From NCBI GenBank assembly GCA_036362985.1, contig JAYGXS010000001.1, positions 76,440,934-76,504,933 of the forward strand: DNA of 64,000 nucleotides, given 5' to 3'. The translations under genes were made by a program, and so were the position numbers. The notes beneath the pieces were generated by a model. The model was not told where the DNA came from, did no database searches, and was given only the letters and a program-made list of their open reading frames with translations. The first letter of the stretch is position 1, and every line of letters begins with the position of its first letter. Below are positions 12,336 to 25,720 of the stretch, in pieces. The stretch comes from Ligula intestinalis. Its lineage: Eukaryota; Platyhelminthes; Cestoda; Diphyllobothriidea; Diphyllobothriidae.

Positions 12336-15300
12336 GCTTCGCTCCTACAAAATATACGAACAGTATGGAGTAGATATGTATCACCTTTATCGGAGATCGT
12401 TCGATCTGGTCGGGAAAGAAATAATGACCCGAAGTAATCTTATTTATATTTTTAGCTTGCTCGTGGCCTTAAAATGCTACTTACAAGTACATGAAAGTAC
12501 GATAATCCCGCGCTTCGGCTTCTGCGAATTCGGTTGTTCCCTAATTTTATACACAATATATATAAACATATGTTGGTAGTTTCATTTTTGCTATGGAAAC
12601 TGTATATTTTTATATCTGGTAGACTTTTTCGCCGTATTATGCGTCAAAATAAAAACTCCAAGGGGTATATAATCCGCATATTTACTTTTAGTATATCAAT
12701 GATATGTTTATGTTGTATAACTGTGGTGTAAATGGTAATGCGAATGTGCGAAGTTTAATAAGGACTTACAATATATAAAGTAGCCATATATATATGGTAT
12801 TTAATTCGCGGCCTTTCAATCTTCTCGGAGATTCTGGAACGTAACCCCCGCGGTCGAGGGTGATCAGTGTAGTTCTAGATGTAAAGGAGCCACTATCCTC
12901 GATACTGGACTTTCATTTGCCTGAAGTTGAAATTTATACTGGAACTCAGTGCCATCTAAAAATAACGGGTGCGGAAGGGCAGCATTATTTACAGGATGCA
13001 AAATCCGCGGATCCCGAATTGATTGCAGGTGCCTACACTTGATGGACCATTCGCCTACTCACGCACACCGTCATCGATATTCATGGGATAATTACATGCA
13101 TCACTCGTTCATCAACGTGTGCCAATTACTCATTCTGTTGATCACACATCTTTCCCAAAAACTGTTACCTAAAGCTTGAGCATTTGTTTCCTTCAAATTC
13201 GCCTCGGTTCTGTCCCCATTACCCTGAATTTTACCCATGCGAAAACTGTATAAACCAAATGTTTTTTCAACATTTTTGGATAAGTAGTCTTTGTACGACA
13301 CCATGGAAGAAAGGGACGAGTGAGTCCCGTAACCAATCCTTAATTGTTCACCAACCAATTAAAAACATAACTATGTAAATAAAACTCCTATAGACACAGT
13401 TCTCCCGAGCAAAACCTAGTGGGCAAAGAAATCACTCTCTTAGTATTTTTAGTTCATACTGTGAGAAGTGGCAAAGATAAGCCTTCTTCTGTCTTCTGAT
13501 TTATTCTTTACCGTAAATATTCAGCCTACTATAAAAATTGAAGTAAGCAAGTAGTTTTCACGTTTGCGGAATTTGCGGGAATGGCAATGCAATCTTTGCG
13601 CTCAACGTTCATTAATGTAATACTAACGACCGAAAAATTTCACCAGAAATGCCAACTAATTGTATGGTTTAGGATTTTATGGATACTGAATTTCCACTGA
13701 TACCTCCCCTTCACAGAGTCATGTGATTCTTACTGGCATACTTAACTTATAGAGTCATGTGCCGTCATCTCCAGACCTGCGGACCTGGTTGTCATAGCAA
13801 TCGTTTCCTTACTCATATTCTTTAATAATGACATTCCGCAGATGCAAGGAGTTTGCGTCGCCTTCTCCACCTGGACCAAGACCATTAGTTCGCCGACTGC
13901 CATTTGTTTGCTCGGGGTAAAGTCTTTTTTAGTTCTCTGCACGAAATGCCTTCAGTAAATGAATACGCAAGCCTTGAGTCCGGGATAAGAATGCCCAGAA
14001 AAGAGAAGAACATCCCAATCTCCTTGGTTTATCTCGTGGATAGCTAAAAGCTAGCCTCAAAAAAGTGTATTTACCAAACGCTGGCGCGGTTGGCAATTGG
14101 GGCAGTGTGGTCATTTATTGGTCGCAGAGCAACTGTTAAGGGTACGATTTCAATGGGCAAAAACAGGAGAAGCCAGCAAAAAACATGTAACTATCACGAT
14201 GGACAGACCCTGATAACCCAAAATAGCTCGTTTCCAAACCTCACGAATAGAAAGCAACTAATTGGAATGTCATATATTGAATATATTTAGCGCAGAAACC
14301 TCTTTGTGAATCTAAATAACGGATAAAAATTCGCTTTATTTCTATAAATTCCTTAATTCTTAAATTTCTGAATTTATGGTTGCCTCAAGATATACCAACG
14401 TATGTGTGTAGCAGAAGCCTGCAAGGTTATATAGGGGATTCGTTTTGGCACTTCACGAGAATTCAGCCTCTTTAAAATATTTATAACGTCCTTTTAATTC
14501 ATTCTATTTCTCATGAGGCATCCAACAAATAATGAAACACTAGATGGTACCCATGGTATTTATTTCCAAAAAGGTGCCCCCTTTCATACAGCTAAAGGTG
14601 AAATCGAAAACTATCATCGCAAAAAGACCAATATAGTACCTTTGTTTATTAACTTACAACTATTTCCAGATAAGTGTTCCCAGGATATTACCTTCCACGA
14701 GAAAACCACGATCCTGCAAACACTAGTTAGGAATTCCCACCTTCGCATCCAATGTACATTTCTGTACTGTACGAATATGGTGAAAGTGGCCTTCAAAGTA
14801 TTTAGGAGGAACCCACGCAATTGCGCTTTGCTCCATTCGAGGTTAATTTGAATGGAAAATTATATATTTTGCGGAGAAACCACTAGAAAAGCGTTTGCAG
14901 GCTTAAAAGCCATCAGGAAAAGGGTAAATTATAGACAAACTGGGAGCATAAAACTTCACAGGTAAAGCCGCCGAAACGTAGAAGTTTCTCCAGTAATGTA
15001 GTTAGTATGTAACTTTAACCTCTTTAATTCATGCTACTTTTTCATTACCAACAGGCGGACGAAGTTTTTTAGAGGAGACGACAGAACGTAACATGCAAAG
15101 ACCATTTGGTTTTCTTAGGAACTATAAATAAAGCCCATAAAATCACAGGTTTTTCAAGGATTTCACGCCCAGGTACAATCCTTGTGTCCGAACTAGGACA
15201 TAATTCAGAGCATTTTGTTTGTGTGGGTTAAGCATAGTCCGCAGCCTGCACAAGCAGCGCATATGCATACAAAGACCGGGTACGATAGCAAATAAACATG

Positions 15301-18300
15301 TTAACCTCAACAGTGCTGAGTGTATTCTGTTAGGCGTATACCATTCAGGAGAACGCCAAGTTAGTCAGCTGGTCAGTCATACGTGAATAGAAAGCAGAGA
15401 ATGTGCATGGACAACCCAGTCCAGATTAAAGGCAGATCAAAGTATAAATTCGACTTCTCAAAAAGGTACAAACAAGCAAGCAGCAAAGGAAAACCGCACT
15501 ATTCGAGTTAAGCAGTTCTCAAGGTATAAACTATCACCATACAACCCCTGCTTGATCGGTCTAGCTACCTGGCATACAAGCATTGCAGACTTTTCTTATT
15601 TCATCATGATAATATTTTCTATAATGTCCTGGTGAGATTAATATTCTTGCTCCAGGACAAAACCCTCAAGGAGGGGTAGGATGCCATGCCACAAGGCATA
15701 CTTAAGTATGTAGATCGTTTGGGCTGACAGGCATCTCTTCAGCTTTTGAACTTTGCTTTTCTGCTACGCAGATTTTGATGGTGACTCGTAAAAAAACCTG
15801 TGTAGGCTAGCAGTGACGTTAAATTTTCCAGTATCTTTACCGAACCCTTGAGCCGTAAACAGGTTCACTTTTGTTCAATATTTGCGAAAATTACTTGCAG
15901 GATTCAATGTGGCAATGAAAAGTGTCCTGAAATATAGCGTATATCAGTCAAGAAGCATCCTGCGGCTTTTCGCTTTATCGACCTAGCTAGACGACAGGAA
16001 CGTAATACGTCTTCTCCTAAATGGTACTCGCTAAGGGTTTTTAACTGTTTTAAAGAGTTTGGTATGGCCATTGAGTAACGTTCTGAAAAAGTTCACATTT
16101 ATACATCCAAGGATCTGGGAGGCAAAGAATTTATACGTTTGAGCATATGTTTCCAAAAACTATCAATTCAACAGAAGTAATCAAAGTGGAATAAGGTTTT
16201 AAGAGGGTATCAATGAAAACGTTAAAGAAGTCAAGCTCAATGAACGTACGTTCATTAACTGTTTAAATTTTACCGTTTCACTAAGATTTCTGCTACTTAA
16301 CAGGCCTGAGGATTAATAATCGAAAACGCATATTCACAAAATTTGAATTTTTCAAAGTGAAATTAGTCACAAATTCGATTAATATAACATTCATGTCATA
16401 AAAGTTTTTGTTTACCAGGAAAAGCGACCATCGTTAAATGGCAGCACACATTGTTCTGCAATGCCTTTGTATTTTCCTTCATGTGGGTGTTATTATTAAC
16501 ATGAATGAGTACTCTCGCAATAAAACAGCCCCGGCAATAATGGGCGAGCGTGTAAATTTTTCATGTTCCATATAAAGGTTTATTACCTAGGGGGGTATGG
16601 CCGGAAAATTTCTTTGAATTTTGTATAATAAATTTTTCCCCGCATGTTGGGCCCGCAATGTATAAAATGGTTGCTATTGGCACCGCAATTAGACAGACTC
16701 TGAGTGCAATTACCTTCAAAATTTGTATCTGCCCTTGTTGCCTTTGGCTGGTTTTGAAGATAAAATTTTATTATATGCGGAATTCAGCTGAAGAAATCGT
16801 TCTTGACAAGTTTATTATAATTTTCTAAGTAGAATAGCCTTTTAACCTTTGAACTTTGTTCAAAAATGAGAGGCCATTGCACCACATGCCTCAAACTCAT
16901 ACTAAATGTTTTCGATATTGTAAGTGGTCATTTCAAGCTTATATCGCCATACATTGTTTCCTACATACTAAAACTTTACTACCTTTCCACCTTATCTGCC
17001 TATGTCTGCAGTTTATGAAAAATATCACCAGGTTTTTAGGCCTTTGCATCAAATAATACAACAGATCTCCGTGCAGTAAGGTACATAATTTCAAAAAGTT
17101 CGTGCTTACGTTTATTAAATGCGATAAATAAACAGCGAACAAATACTTTTACTCTTTAAGCTTATTCAACGCAACTAACAGTATGGCGAATGCTGCATGC
17201 AACTTGCCTCATTTTGTAAAAGTTTGATCACTACTCGCATACCGGCCTGAACGCATTTACGAAAACTTAGAAATAATAATGAGCAGCATTAGTCATATTA
17301 AGTAATTAAAAGACTTATATGAAGTACAAAGTGTTAGTTAAGAATAAAATTTTCCCGATAATGCCTATGTTCTGGAGATGTAAAAATAGTTATGAATTAA
17401 AACAATAAATTTAAAAATTTTTCAGCTTTGAAAATAGAATGTAACCAATTGCCGTATGCAAACAGAACCTTTCCATAGTCAAAATATTTTATACATATTA
17501 CCAATAGTGGATAACTATTTATTGAATATCGTCCAATAAAGTCTGGCATAGTTTCTATCTGTTTCGGTGTCTTCATGTGTTTATTCATACATTGCGCTTC
17601 TTTTCGACTTTTACATCAAAACGTTTAAAATAAGATATACATAAATAGTACTTACCGCAAAAAATGAGTTTTTGGATATCAATTCTTATGAGAATAGCCA
17701 GGTGGATCATATTTAGAAATGCTTCAAAACAGTCAAACCACATTGTCGAGAAAAAATAACGTCCGCAACGGAATTCTGATATTATTATTCCTAAGATTAT
17801 TAAAAAAACGTTCTATACTAGGTTACCTCTTTAAAAAGGGCTTTAAGTAGGTAATAACCTGACGAATTGCTGTGCATATTAGCCTATTCCAGGGTAATGT
17901 CAAACTGCAATTGGAGACCTTTGACAAATTTTAAATATACCTGACGATGAACGATTCAATTGGACTGGGAATGAAAGAACTTACTTTTCTCTTTACGACG
18001 AATTATGTTTGACATAAGTGGATTAATTCCACGATCCCGTGAATGCAAAAAATACTGGCCATATATGGCCATTTTTGAACTACTTATTATTGTTCTGCCT
18101 GTTCCGTTTCTAAAGAATGCATAAGCGGAACGTTAAGCTTACAAAAATTTCAAAGATGGTAAAAACAGCAAGATTTACTGGATCCATGACATTTTGAGAG
18201 AGCTCTTCGATTGTTGCCTCTCACTGCATAACGTGAATCACGTAAGAGAAAATACAAATTGAATTCATACAGAAAACTCGATCCAAACAACAAGGTCATA

Positions 18301-18422
18301 AGAAATGGCCAAAAGACTAATCAATAACGGGAGAAAGTTAAAACACTATGGACAGAAATAGGGGAAAAGAGGTCTAAGGTTAAAAGTTGGAAGGGAAATG
18401 TGTAAACACGGAACCAATGCTA
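12336..18422. other. Gene-free AT-rich sequence
   Basis: About 6 kb with no recognised exon or mobile element. The longest open frame (14513-14851, 112 codons) has no familiar motif. One perfect 18 bp palindrome lies at 16239-16256. Confidence 0.5.
16239..16256. repeat. Perfect 18 bp palindrome
   Basis: aatgaacgtacgttcatt is its own reverse complement with no spacer. It lies in gene-free sequence. It could be a dimeric binding site or chance. Confidence 0.6.
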
Positions 18423-18725
18423 CTACGACAGAGTTAGGTTCGCTACATGTTTCAGCTGTTTATATAAGTCGGGTTTGAACCGCTGTATGTAGGCTGCCTC
18501 GAGGTAGCGTAATGTACGAGTTGTTAGGGCTTGAATTAGTACTCGGAAAGAAGTTTTAGGGTCAACAGGATGGCCATTGTATAGCAGATGGTCAGTAATC
18601 GGTGAAGGGGGAATTCTGCTTTCTGCTAGGTAAATGCTCCTTAGCTCTGGCAGCCAATGTCTGTTGAGTTCGCTCATGTACTTGCATCCGCAAATGCATA
18701 TAAATTCGTGATTTACGTTATGCAA
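18423..18725 (-). pseudogene. Penelope-like element relic, GIY-YIG endonuclease end
   Basis: The open frame (about 100 residues) reads CGCKYMSEL near the start, then an ITDHLLYNGHPVDPKTSFRV block, LRYLEAAYIQRFKPDLY, and an LTLS ending. Family knowledge: the C-terminal GIY-YIG domain of flatworm Penelope-like retroelements has CG..YIG.T.RRLS.R..EH, then a HLL.TGH.VD...SF.V block, LR..EA.AI....PDLC and a short hydrophobic C-terminus. The order matches. The YIG motif reads YMS and the basic segment after it is altered, so the nuclease is probably dead. No reverse transcriptase domain was found next to it; this is a 3'-end fragment. Confidence 0.65.
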
Positions 18726-19349
18726 TTAGAGGTGGCAACAGAAAAGCTCTCTCCAAATGTCATGGATCCAATAAATGTTGCTGTTTTGTCATCTTTAAAA
18801 TTGCGCCTGGGAAACGTTGCTTTAAGTTTACAAAAAGTATATTTCTACATGACTTACATTAAATAACGCCTTGTTTACATTACCTCCGCAGTTACATATG
18901 ACGGCACTTTGATTAGTCGCCACGTAGAGCAGTGTGGTAAAAAGAAATGCGATGAAAACATTTTTGTTACTGCATTTTGTGCAAATCAACTTCACAGTTT
19001 AGCTAAACTAAATTTTTAAAATTTAAATTATTGCTTTTTTCTAAAAATTAATGCGATTCCTTAAACTTCGCTTCACTTGCAACTGAACAATTTCGGGCAA
19101 AATATTCCAGTTCTGGAAGGGATAATTTTTCCACTTTTTTACTTATTCTGGAATTCTTCCACAGCACAATGCATATTGACAAAACGTTTGGCTCTGTCTT
19201 ACCTTATAGCATAGGAAATTTCTTTGATATAAACTTACATACTCATGATTTCGCCAAAATCAGTGCCTATTTCACTCCATAACTTTAACTAAGAGGGCAG
19301 TTTTCCAAACTAAAACCTTTCTTATTATTAAAGCCACCCAACTTTCCAA
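18726..19349. other. Gene-free sequence
   Basis: Nothing recognised between the Penelope-like relic and repeat R1 copy 2. Confidence 0.5.
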
Positions 19350-19645
19350 AATGACCTGTAATTTATAAGGTCCCGCCAAACTACCCAAAGTCCCCGGATC
19401 AGCGTTTGCTAGCAACAGCATAAGCAACCACAATCCGGTTGAAGAAGCCGGTTTTGTCCGCACAAAAGAAACTCCTGCAAGCTCCGAGCTTTGCATGGCC
19501 AGCGGTTACATCCGCCCCCACCCCTACCCTATTCCCATGATTAATTTGCCTTTAACGATGACCATAATTGCCAGCATCTTACTTTTTACCCCCTCTCCCC
19601 TATATAAATTTAATGGTCCGAGGAGAATTTATTGAAAGCTACGTA
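19350..19645 (-). repeat. Dispersed repeat family R1, copy 2
   Basis: Reverse-complement relative of 11947-12335, sharing the landmarks listed there, including ttgctagcaaacgctga and gccatgcaaagctcgg, but lacking the internal ~90 nt of copy 1. The 74-codon open frame here (-) is part of the repeat, not a gene. Confidence 0.75.
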
Positions 19646-20503
19646 TGTTCGCCAAATATAATTTTTTGCAGTCGACAATAATTTTCTCACTTTCTACTTT
19701 CTTCCCCGGACTGTACTTTTAAAGTAGGAGCCTAAAAATAGACACTGATGGTCGAATAATAGCTTTTACCTTACTTTTAGACATGGAATTTTAGTTTACC
19801 TGTTCTACTTCACGCAATCACTTCAGCTTATCCACCTAAAGATGTTGAGCTAGTAATTCTAGCTAGTGACTGGCTGTTATTTCTTGCCAACCTATAAGAT
19901 GGGGAAGATTATGCAAAGAATTCGAAGACGTACCTCAATTGAATCATAACGTTAAAAATAACTAGTGTACAAAGGTGCTTATCGCCTTTGTTAGTTAACG
20001 AAGGACTTGACAAAACTCTCTTCAAATATCCTCCTATTCCAGACCCCAGTCTGTGGGTAATCGGTTTCGGACACATAATAGAGAGAGAACAAGCTCCACT
20101 AAAAAATATAGTATTCTGAGTTCAATAGAGTGTATGTTGACTTTTCACTTGAAGTCTGTCCGTACATGTGTAAGATCTTTTGAAGAATTGATGATATGGT
20201 CATCTCCTATCTCGAACATACGAAAAGAAGTCACTTGCAGTATACTTCTACACGTCTGGGACTACCTTGTTGTCTAGTGTGTTTTGAGTGCTAGTAAAGT
20301 CATGGGCGGGATCTGAACAGCACGACCCCTAGGCTAGGTGTGGATTAGGTGGATGGACAGGTCGATGACAACAATAGGAGGATTAGATTGTGCATCAAAT
20401 GAATGAAAGAAAAGGCCTAACATAAATAACTAGCAGAAGTCAAACGGGCATGCCCTATCAAGGCCAGTCATGGAAAATCGAGAAAGAGGGCAAGACTAAA
20501 CAA
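19646..20503. other. Gene-free sequence
   Basis: No exon recognised. The last 200 bases resemble the flank of the tandem duplication that follows but do not align well enough to count as a third unit. Confidence 0.45.
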
Positions 20504-21180
20504 GGATCTCACCAACCGCCGTTGACCATGCACACGTAGATGTCTATGATTGGTTGTTAAAAGATGCGAGGCCATACCAGCAAGCTTTTGAGAACAGGAA
20601 AGTCAAACATGATAGACGCGGAGATCAGGGCATTGGACGATCTTTTCACCACATCTACTTCTTATCGTAATCTAACAAAAGCTATTTTTGGGGAAAAAAC
20701 CACGCAACGTACCCAGCAAAATATCAGGATTGGTAAGGATTAGACTTTTTAACCAAATGAACTCAGTAATGAAGTCTGCCCGAAATTAATCATAAAAATG
20801 ACAGGATGCCTTGAACTACACACAAAAGAAAATATCGACAGAACAGTTGTGAACAGGGATCTCATCCACCGCACTTGACCAGTCCTACGTATACATCTGT
20901 GATTTATTGCTAGGAAATGCGAGGAAGTGCGAACAAACATGCGAGAACAGGAAAGTCAAACAGATCGAATACAGAGCTCGGGGCATGAGCAGATCTTTAC
21001 ATTGCATCTTATTCTGAAGATAATTAGGCCTCTCCTGTAAGGGTAACAGATTTCATTCGCCGTAGCCATCAAAATATGTCACGATTCCTAATTGGTAGGC
21101 TTTTAAACCAAGCAAAATCAGCAAGAATCTTGCCCGAAATTACGAATGGAAATGATAAGATGCCTTAACATATACCGGAC
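20504..21180. repeat. Diverged tandem duplication, unit about 353 bp
   Basis: Unit 1 starts ggatctcaccaaccgc at 20504 and unit 2 starts ggatctcatccaccgc at 20857. Colinear shared blocks include gagaacaggaaagtcaaac, aaccaa followed by tcagtaa/tcagcaa, and gcccgaaatta before atgccttaac/atgccttgaac. The copies differ by many substitutions and small gaps, so the duplication is old. It has no coding potential. Confidence 0.75.
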
Positions 21181-24100
21181 AGCGAGTATCGATGAGACAG
21201 ATTTTCGCTACGTAGGCAAGGAAATTTTATGTTATTTTTGCACGTTTAAGTAGCTAAAAAACACTGCAGTTAGATGCAGGTAATACTGCAAGATGAACTT
21301 TAAGACAACGGTTGGTGGTGTTGATTAGTTATATAGTTGGAGCACTATCAAGTTTTAGCGTTCAAAAGGGACGATGAAGCAAATCGGTGAGCTAAATCGT
21401 CCGGATATAGTTCTATTTACACACCTAAACCAATCATTTCATCAGTCTTTAGGTAAACTTATTCAGCAGCTGAAAAAGGGGCCATCAAATCTGGTAGCAC
21501 CGTGAAATTTTGGTTCAATTAAAACTTTCGTATTGGTCGAATTTATGCCAGAAAATAGGGCTGAAGTGTTGAGAAAAATGCGAAATAGGAAAGAGTTGAA
21601 TCACTTCCTGTTTATTTCATGAGCTTACGTTCTAAGAAGGCCCACTTTATAATTTAATCCATCAAACTCATGTCCATATAACGTTGAAAATGAAAATATA
21701 CATTTGCTTTGGCGCACGCTGGCGCCCAAACGTTTGATAAACTTTTACATTTTGATGAAAACGCCTCCAAAAGAAACTAAGACAGGTTCTGTGGACAACA
21801 ATAAATCCCCAGCTCAACCAAATAGGAAGGAACGGTCTTCCTAAGAATTTCAATGAGTATGCCAAACTGCGATGCATCGAGTAGGCTAATATTAAGGGGC
21901 TTTACGGAAGGACTGGTAAAAGGCCATATCAGATGACCATTTTGCTTGGCGAAGTGGCAGAGAGGAGCTGACTGGAAAAAGCATGAGGTTACTTTATGGT
22001 CTTGCGGCAGATTGCGTGTCTACTCAACGTACTTTGTACTTCCATCAACTATAATCAGTTTATCTTCAGAAAGTGTGCGCGCAAGTTATCTACCTGTCCT
22101 CAGCCTCTTTAAGCTTTATCTGCCACGTATGCCACCCTCTTATACGCATAAAGGAAAACTTGGCGTGTTTTTTACGTAGGGAAGGGGCAAGCAGTATCGG
22201 CCGTTGTGAATCGCTTTAGTCTTTAGTTTTTATACGCTTGAGTAGACTAGAGAAGATATGAAGAACCAAAGCAGCTTCCCCGTGAACATAATGTGGCAGT
22301 CGGATTTGGCTGTGCTTCTTCAGGCGTTTCCAATGCGCTCTTCTTATATTAATCTAACGCTGTCCAATCGCTTGGGACTGTCTCTCTGGTGGGTTTCGCA
22401 AAAATTAGGCTGTTCGGAAAATACTGGCCAATTTTTTGCCTCGCTTTTAAAAATGCAAAGAAGTAGCTATTTTACTGTGTTGTATACAGCATCCCTATCA
22501 GCCAAATCCCCGGATCTCCCCGTCGAAATTTTGGGGAGATAGGGGTGATGCGTGGGCGACGACGGGTTTTTAAACCCACATATCCCCGTCCTCACACCTG
22601 GATCGCCCCGTCGAAAATCAAGAGAGGGCATGCATATCATTAAATTATCCGTAAAAATAATATCAAATTTCACCTAAGAACGTACTTTTAGTTCAAAAAT
22701 AGTCAAAAAATGAGTAAGATTGCCTTTTAGATCCGTCTACAGCATTCTGAATATTTCCGATTGCGGAATAATACATACGACTTAACCATCCCTCCGTCGT
22801 CCACCCCGCTTCCTCCCGTCGTCACCCCCGCCCAGTTTTGGGCGTGTGCTGGCAGGGATTTTAATTGCTTAGCAATTTACGTGTATTCTGTAATTATCCT
22901 TATATACTCGCCCTTGGTGTACAATTTTGAAATGTACAGTAGGTGACCTAACTCATGAAATCCTAGGTTTTTACAAGAAGATCCCTGTTACGCAAAAGTG
23001 GCTCAAGTTGCGCTCCCCAAAGTCTTACAGAAGTAAAGTAATTGTCTTCCTTCAAAATAGGGCATATTGCGATTTATCAAGTAATATAATGTTGTTTAGA
23101 AATGCCAGCTTTTTGGCGAAACGGAAAATTTCGAAATCGAGAAAATTGAGCGTACTAGGTAAACTTAAGTTTTAAAGCTAGAGGGAGCCTGTTCATGCAA
23201 AAAACGAGATAATATAATAGCACAAGTAGAATTACGTCTAAAAATAATCGTTTTATAAATTTTGAGGGTATGTGCAGTGAAAGCTATAGGTGTAACCGTA
23301 GAGTCCAAAGTTGGAGCATGTATTCCAACACGTTTTCACAAGAATTGCTAGTTGTTTCCTCCCTTTATACATTGATTGAGTTACGTTGGACGTTCGCTTG
23401 ATTTTGCCGATCGGGATTTCACAGTAGTAAGATATTTCGTAAGCTCATGTGTGGACATGCCGGTCAATTATAAATAAATTTTGATGGAATTATCAGGTGT
23501 AATCGTAAAGGTACCATTTTGTACACTAAGAGAAATTTCCTCCTGCCATATTTGTTTGTAAGAGTTATGGGATTTCCAGTACGACGAAAAACCTTTAAAA
23601 TAAGGCATTTCTTAGAAGCATTTACCAAAATAACGAGTTTTTATACATTCTTCCTTATGCAGCTGTCTGGTTGGGTCATACCAATTAATTCCCGAGAAAA
23701 ATGAACCTCCGCAGCAAAAGTTGCGAATGAATATGCCCAGGATTAATTAAAGAGCTTTCTATAACAAGCTACCTTCTGTAAAATGTCTTTTGTTATATAT
23801 TTCAGCGTTGAATATCTGCGTACTGTACGTTTTTTGCAGATAAATTCAGTATAAAAAGGGGAAATGTTGGCCAGTTTTTTGACTTCTCTAAGAACTAGGG
23901 ATATATCTTGTTTTGAAAATGAAATAAATCACTTTTCTATGCATACCAGAGTAGTTTTCAGTATATTTTTAACTTCTGGGCTCAATTTTAAGATAACAAA
24001 ACTGAGCCGAGTGGAAGAATATCAACGACTATTTTGAGAAAACAAATAAGCTAGCCGTTCCTTTTCATGTGTTGCATACAGTTTAACAAAAAAGACAGAT

Positions 24101-24779
24101 GGCATGTCTCGGGTGTTTTTATATATGCTTGCTTACGCTTGTTAGTTTCGGTCTTGTTAAAATAAGTACAGCCTTATAAAAGTATTACTTAATCTTATGG
24201 TAAAAAACGTAGTAGATTTCCAAGATATAATTTTTTAAACATTATTCGCTCTTCTTTTCTCGACAGTAATGCGCTACCTCATAAGTGCACTTACCTCAAT
24301 TTCATGAACGCAAAGCAAAATTGTCCATTCTCTGAACATATATAATAAAAACATTCTGGTTTTTATTAATATTCTCTTATAGTACAACACGACCGAACAA
24401 TAAGTTCTTTCCGCAGCGTTTACTCGTGTAGGAAATGCCTTGGACATTAACAAACGTTGGATTTAGCCCCATTTCGCCCACAGTACACTGATCTGAACTG
24501 AACTTTTTCTAGTAAACAGCATTTGGCGCCTCAGGTCAACTCAATGAGGAAAAGAAACAACCTCAAATGTCTGTTAAATCTCCCACTCAAATTTTGATTT
24601 TCACATTTCATCCGATATGTCATCTACTGTACAAGCCCTTCATGGACAAAAGAAGAAATAGGTTAACGCTTCTTGCACGGGCCCTAACTCACCCGTAATA
24701 CTTCTTAAACAGTAGTCAACATCAACAGAACATGGAGAAAGGATTACAAGTGATCAGATAGAACATAACTCGTTACCGA
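21181..24779. other. Gene-free AT-rich sequence
   Basis: No exon was recognised. A short direct repeat occurs at about 22508-22532 and 22606-22622 (ggatctccccgtcgaaat and ggatcgccccgtcgaaaa), followed by a C-rich patch at 22795-22845. Otherwise nothing was seen. Confidence 0.5.
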
Positions 24780-25440
24780 AATTTCATGTTGGCAACGAGA
24801 GCCTTGAAAAGGAAAAAGGTAGATGACGGCTGTGCGCTCTTAATGATGAATTTGTGGAAGTAATTATCAAAGAGGAGGCATTGCAAAGTGTCCGAGAAAT
24901 GTTTGATGCACCTTACGTCAGTATTTCAACTGTGTTTCGTCATTTGATGCAATTTTGTAGGTGAAAAACCTCGATAAATGGGCCTCGCGTGAGCCCAATA
25001 AAAACCAGAGAGCTCAGCATTTTCCTGTGTTTTCGGTGTTCTCTCTCTACGAAACTCCAAGGACCCATTTCCTGATCGAGCAGGAGCGTCGGCGAAAAAT
25101 GGATCTTTGATAGTAACTCTAAGTGATCAAGACAGTGGCTTGCTCGCGACAAAACGTCCAGATATTTCCCGAAACCGAAGTCATGTCAGCAGAAGATTAT
25201 GGTAACAGTCTGGCAGTCTGCAACTGGTGTTATTCACTACAGCTTCGTGAAGGCTAGCAAAAGCATCTTAGCAGAGGTCTACTGCAAGTAACTCAAAGGC
25301 ATTTTCACTTGGGAAAATGAGATCTGCCCTGGCGAATCGACGTGCTCCAATTCTGCTCCACGACAACGCACGCTCACGTGTTGCCACGATGTCACTGAAG
25401 AAACTCAATAGCTTCGAATACGAGACTTAACCATATCATC
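24780..25440 (+). pseudogene. Mariner transposase relic
   Basis: Reading across frames on the + strand gives mariner landmarks in order: a helix-turn-helix end (VSISTVFRHLMQ), KNLDKWAS (family KKLDKWVPHEL), a segment like LLLRNKNEPFLDRI, WLARDK..RYFPKPKSCQQK, MVTVWQSATGVIHYSFVK, and ANRRAPILLHDNARSRVA (family HDNARPH, with the second catalytic aspartate). Mariner transposases, such as the domain in human SETMAR, cut and paste DNA using a DD34D triad. Several stops and frameshifts separate the blocks and the TGDEKW block is destroyed, so this copy is dead. Weak similarity to the following PYSPD block continues to about 25530, where it overlaps repeat R2. Terminal inverted repeats were not located. 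Confidence 0.8.
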
Positions 25441-25720
25441 AGTATTCTCCCGACAGTTTAACCGCCGCATCTGATGATGACCACCGTATGCTCCATAGCG
25501 TAGTGTTTCAGGGACGGTGACTTACGCGTGAATAAATTTGACGTAATAGTAGACTTGCGTTGCATCTGCCACACTCCATCCCCTCACCCGCCCTTGCCAA
25601 GACAAATTCAAGAAGACCGGAGGCGGGATCGGGCACAAGCGCGGACTCCTTCTACGTGTTACCTCGACCACATCAGGTCTGGCGTCATCCGTGTTAGCAG
25701 AGTGAGGTACTCTATGCTTC
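25441..25720 (-). repeat. Dispersed repeat family R2, copy 1
   Basis: The reverse complement matches 59590-59900. Shared landmarks: cccgcctccggtcttcttga (cccgcctcccgtcttcttaa in the other copy), ggcagatgcaacgcaagtct, and cgtaagtcaccgtccctgaa. The end nearer 25440 abuts or overlaps the mariner relic, so the exact boundary is unclear. Confidence 0.65.

Noticed and set aside
14513..14851. 112-codon open frame (+)
   Set aside because: No similarity to known proteins, an antisense frame of 68 codons overlaps it, and no splice or homology support exists.
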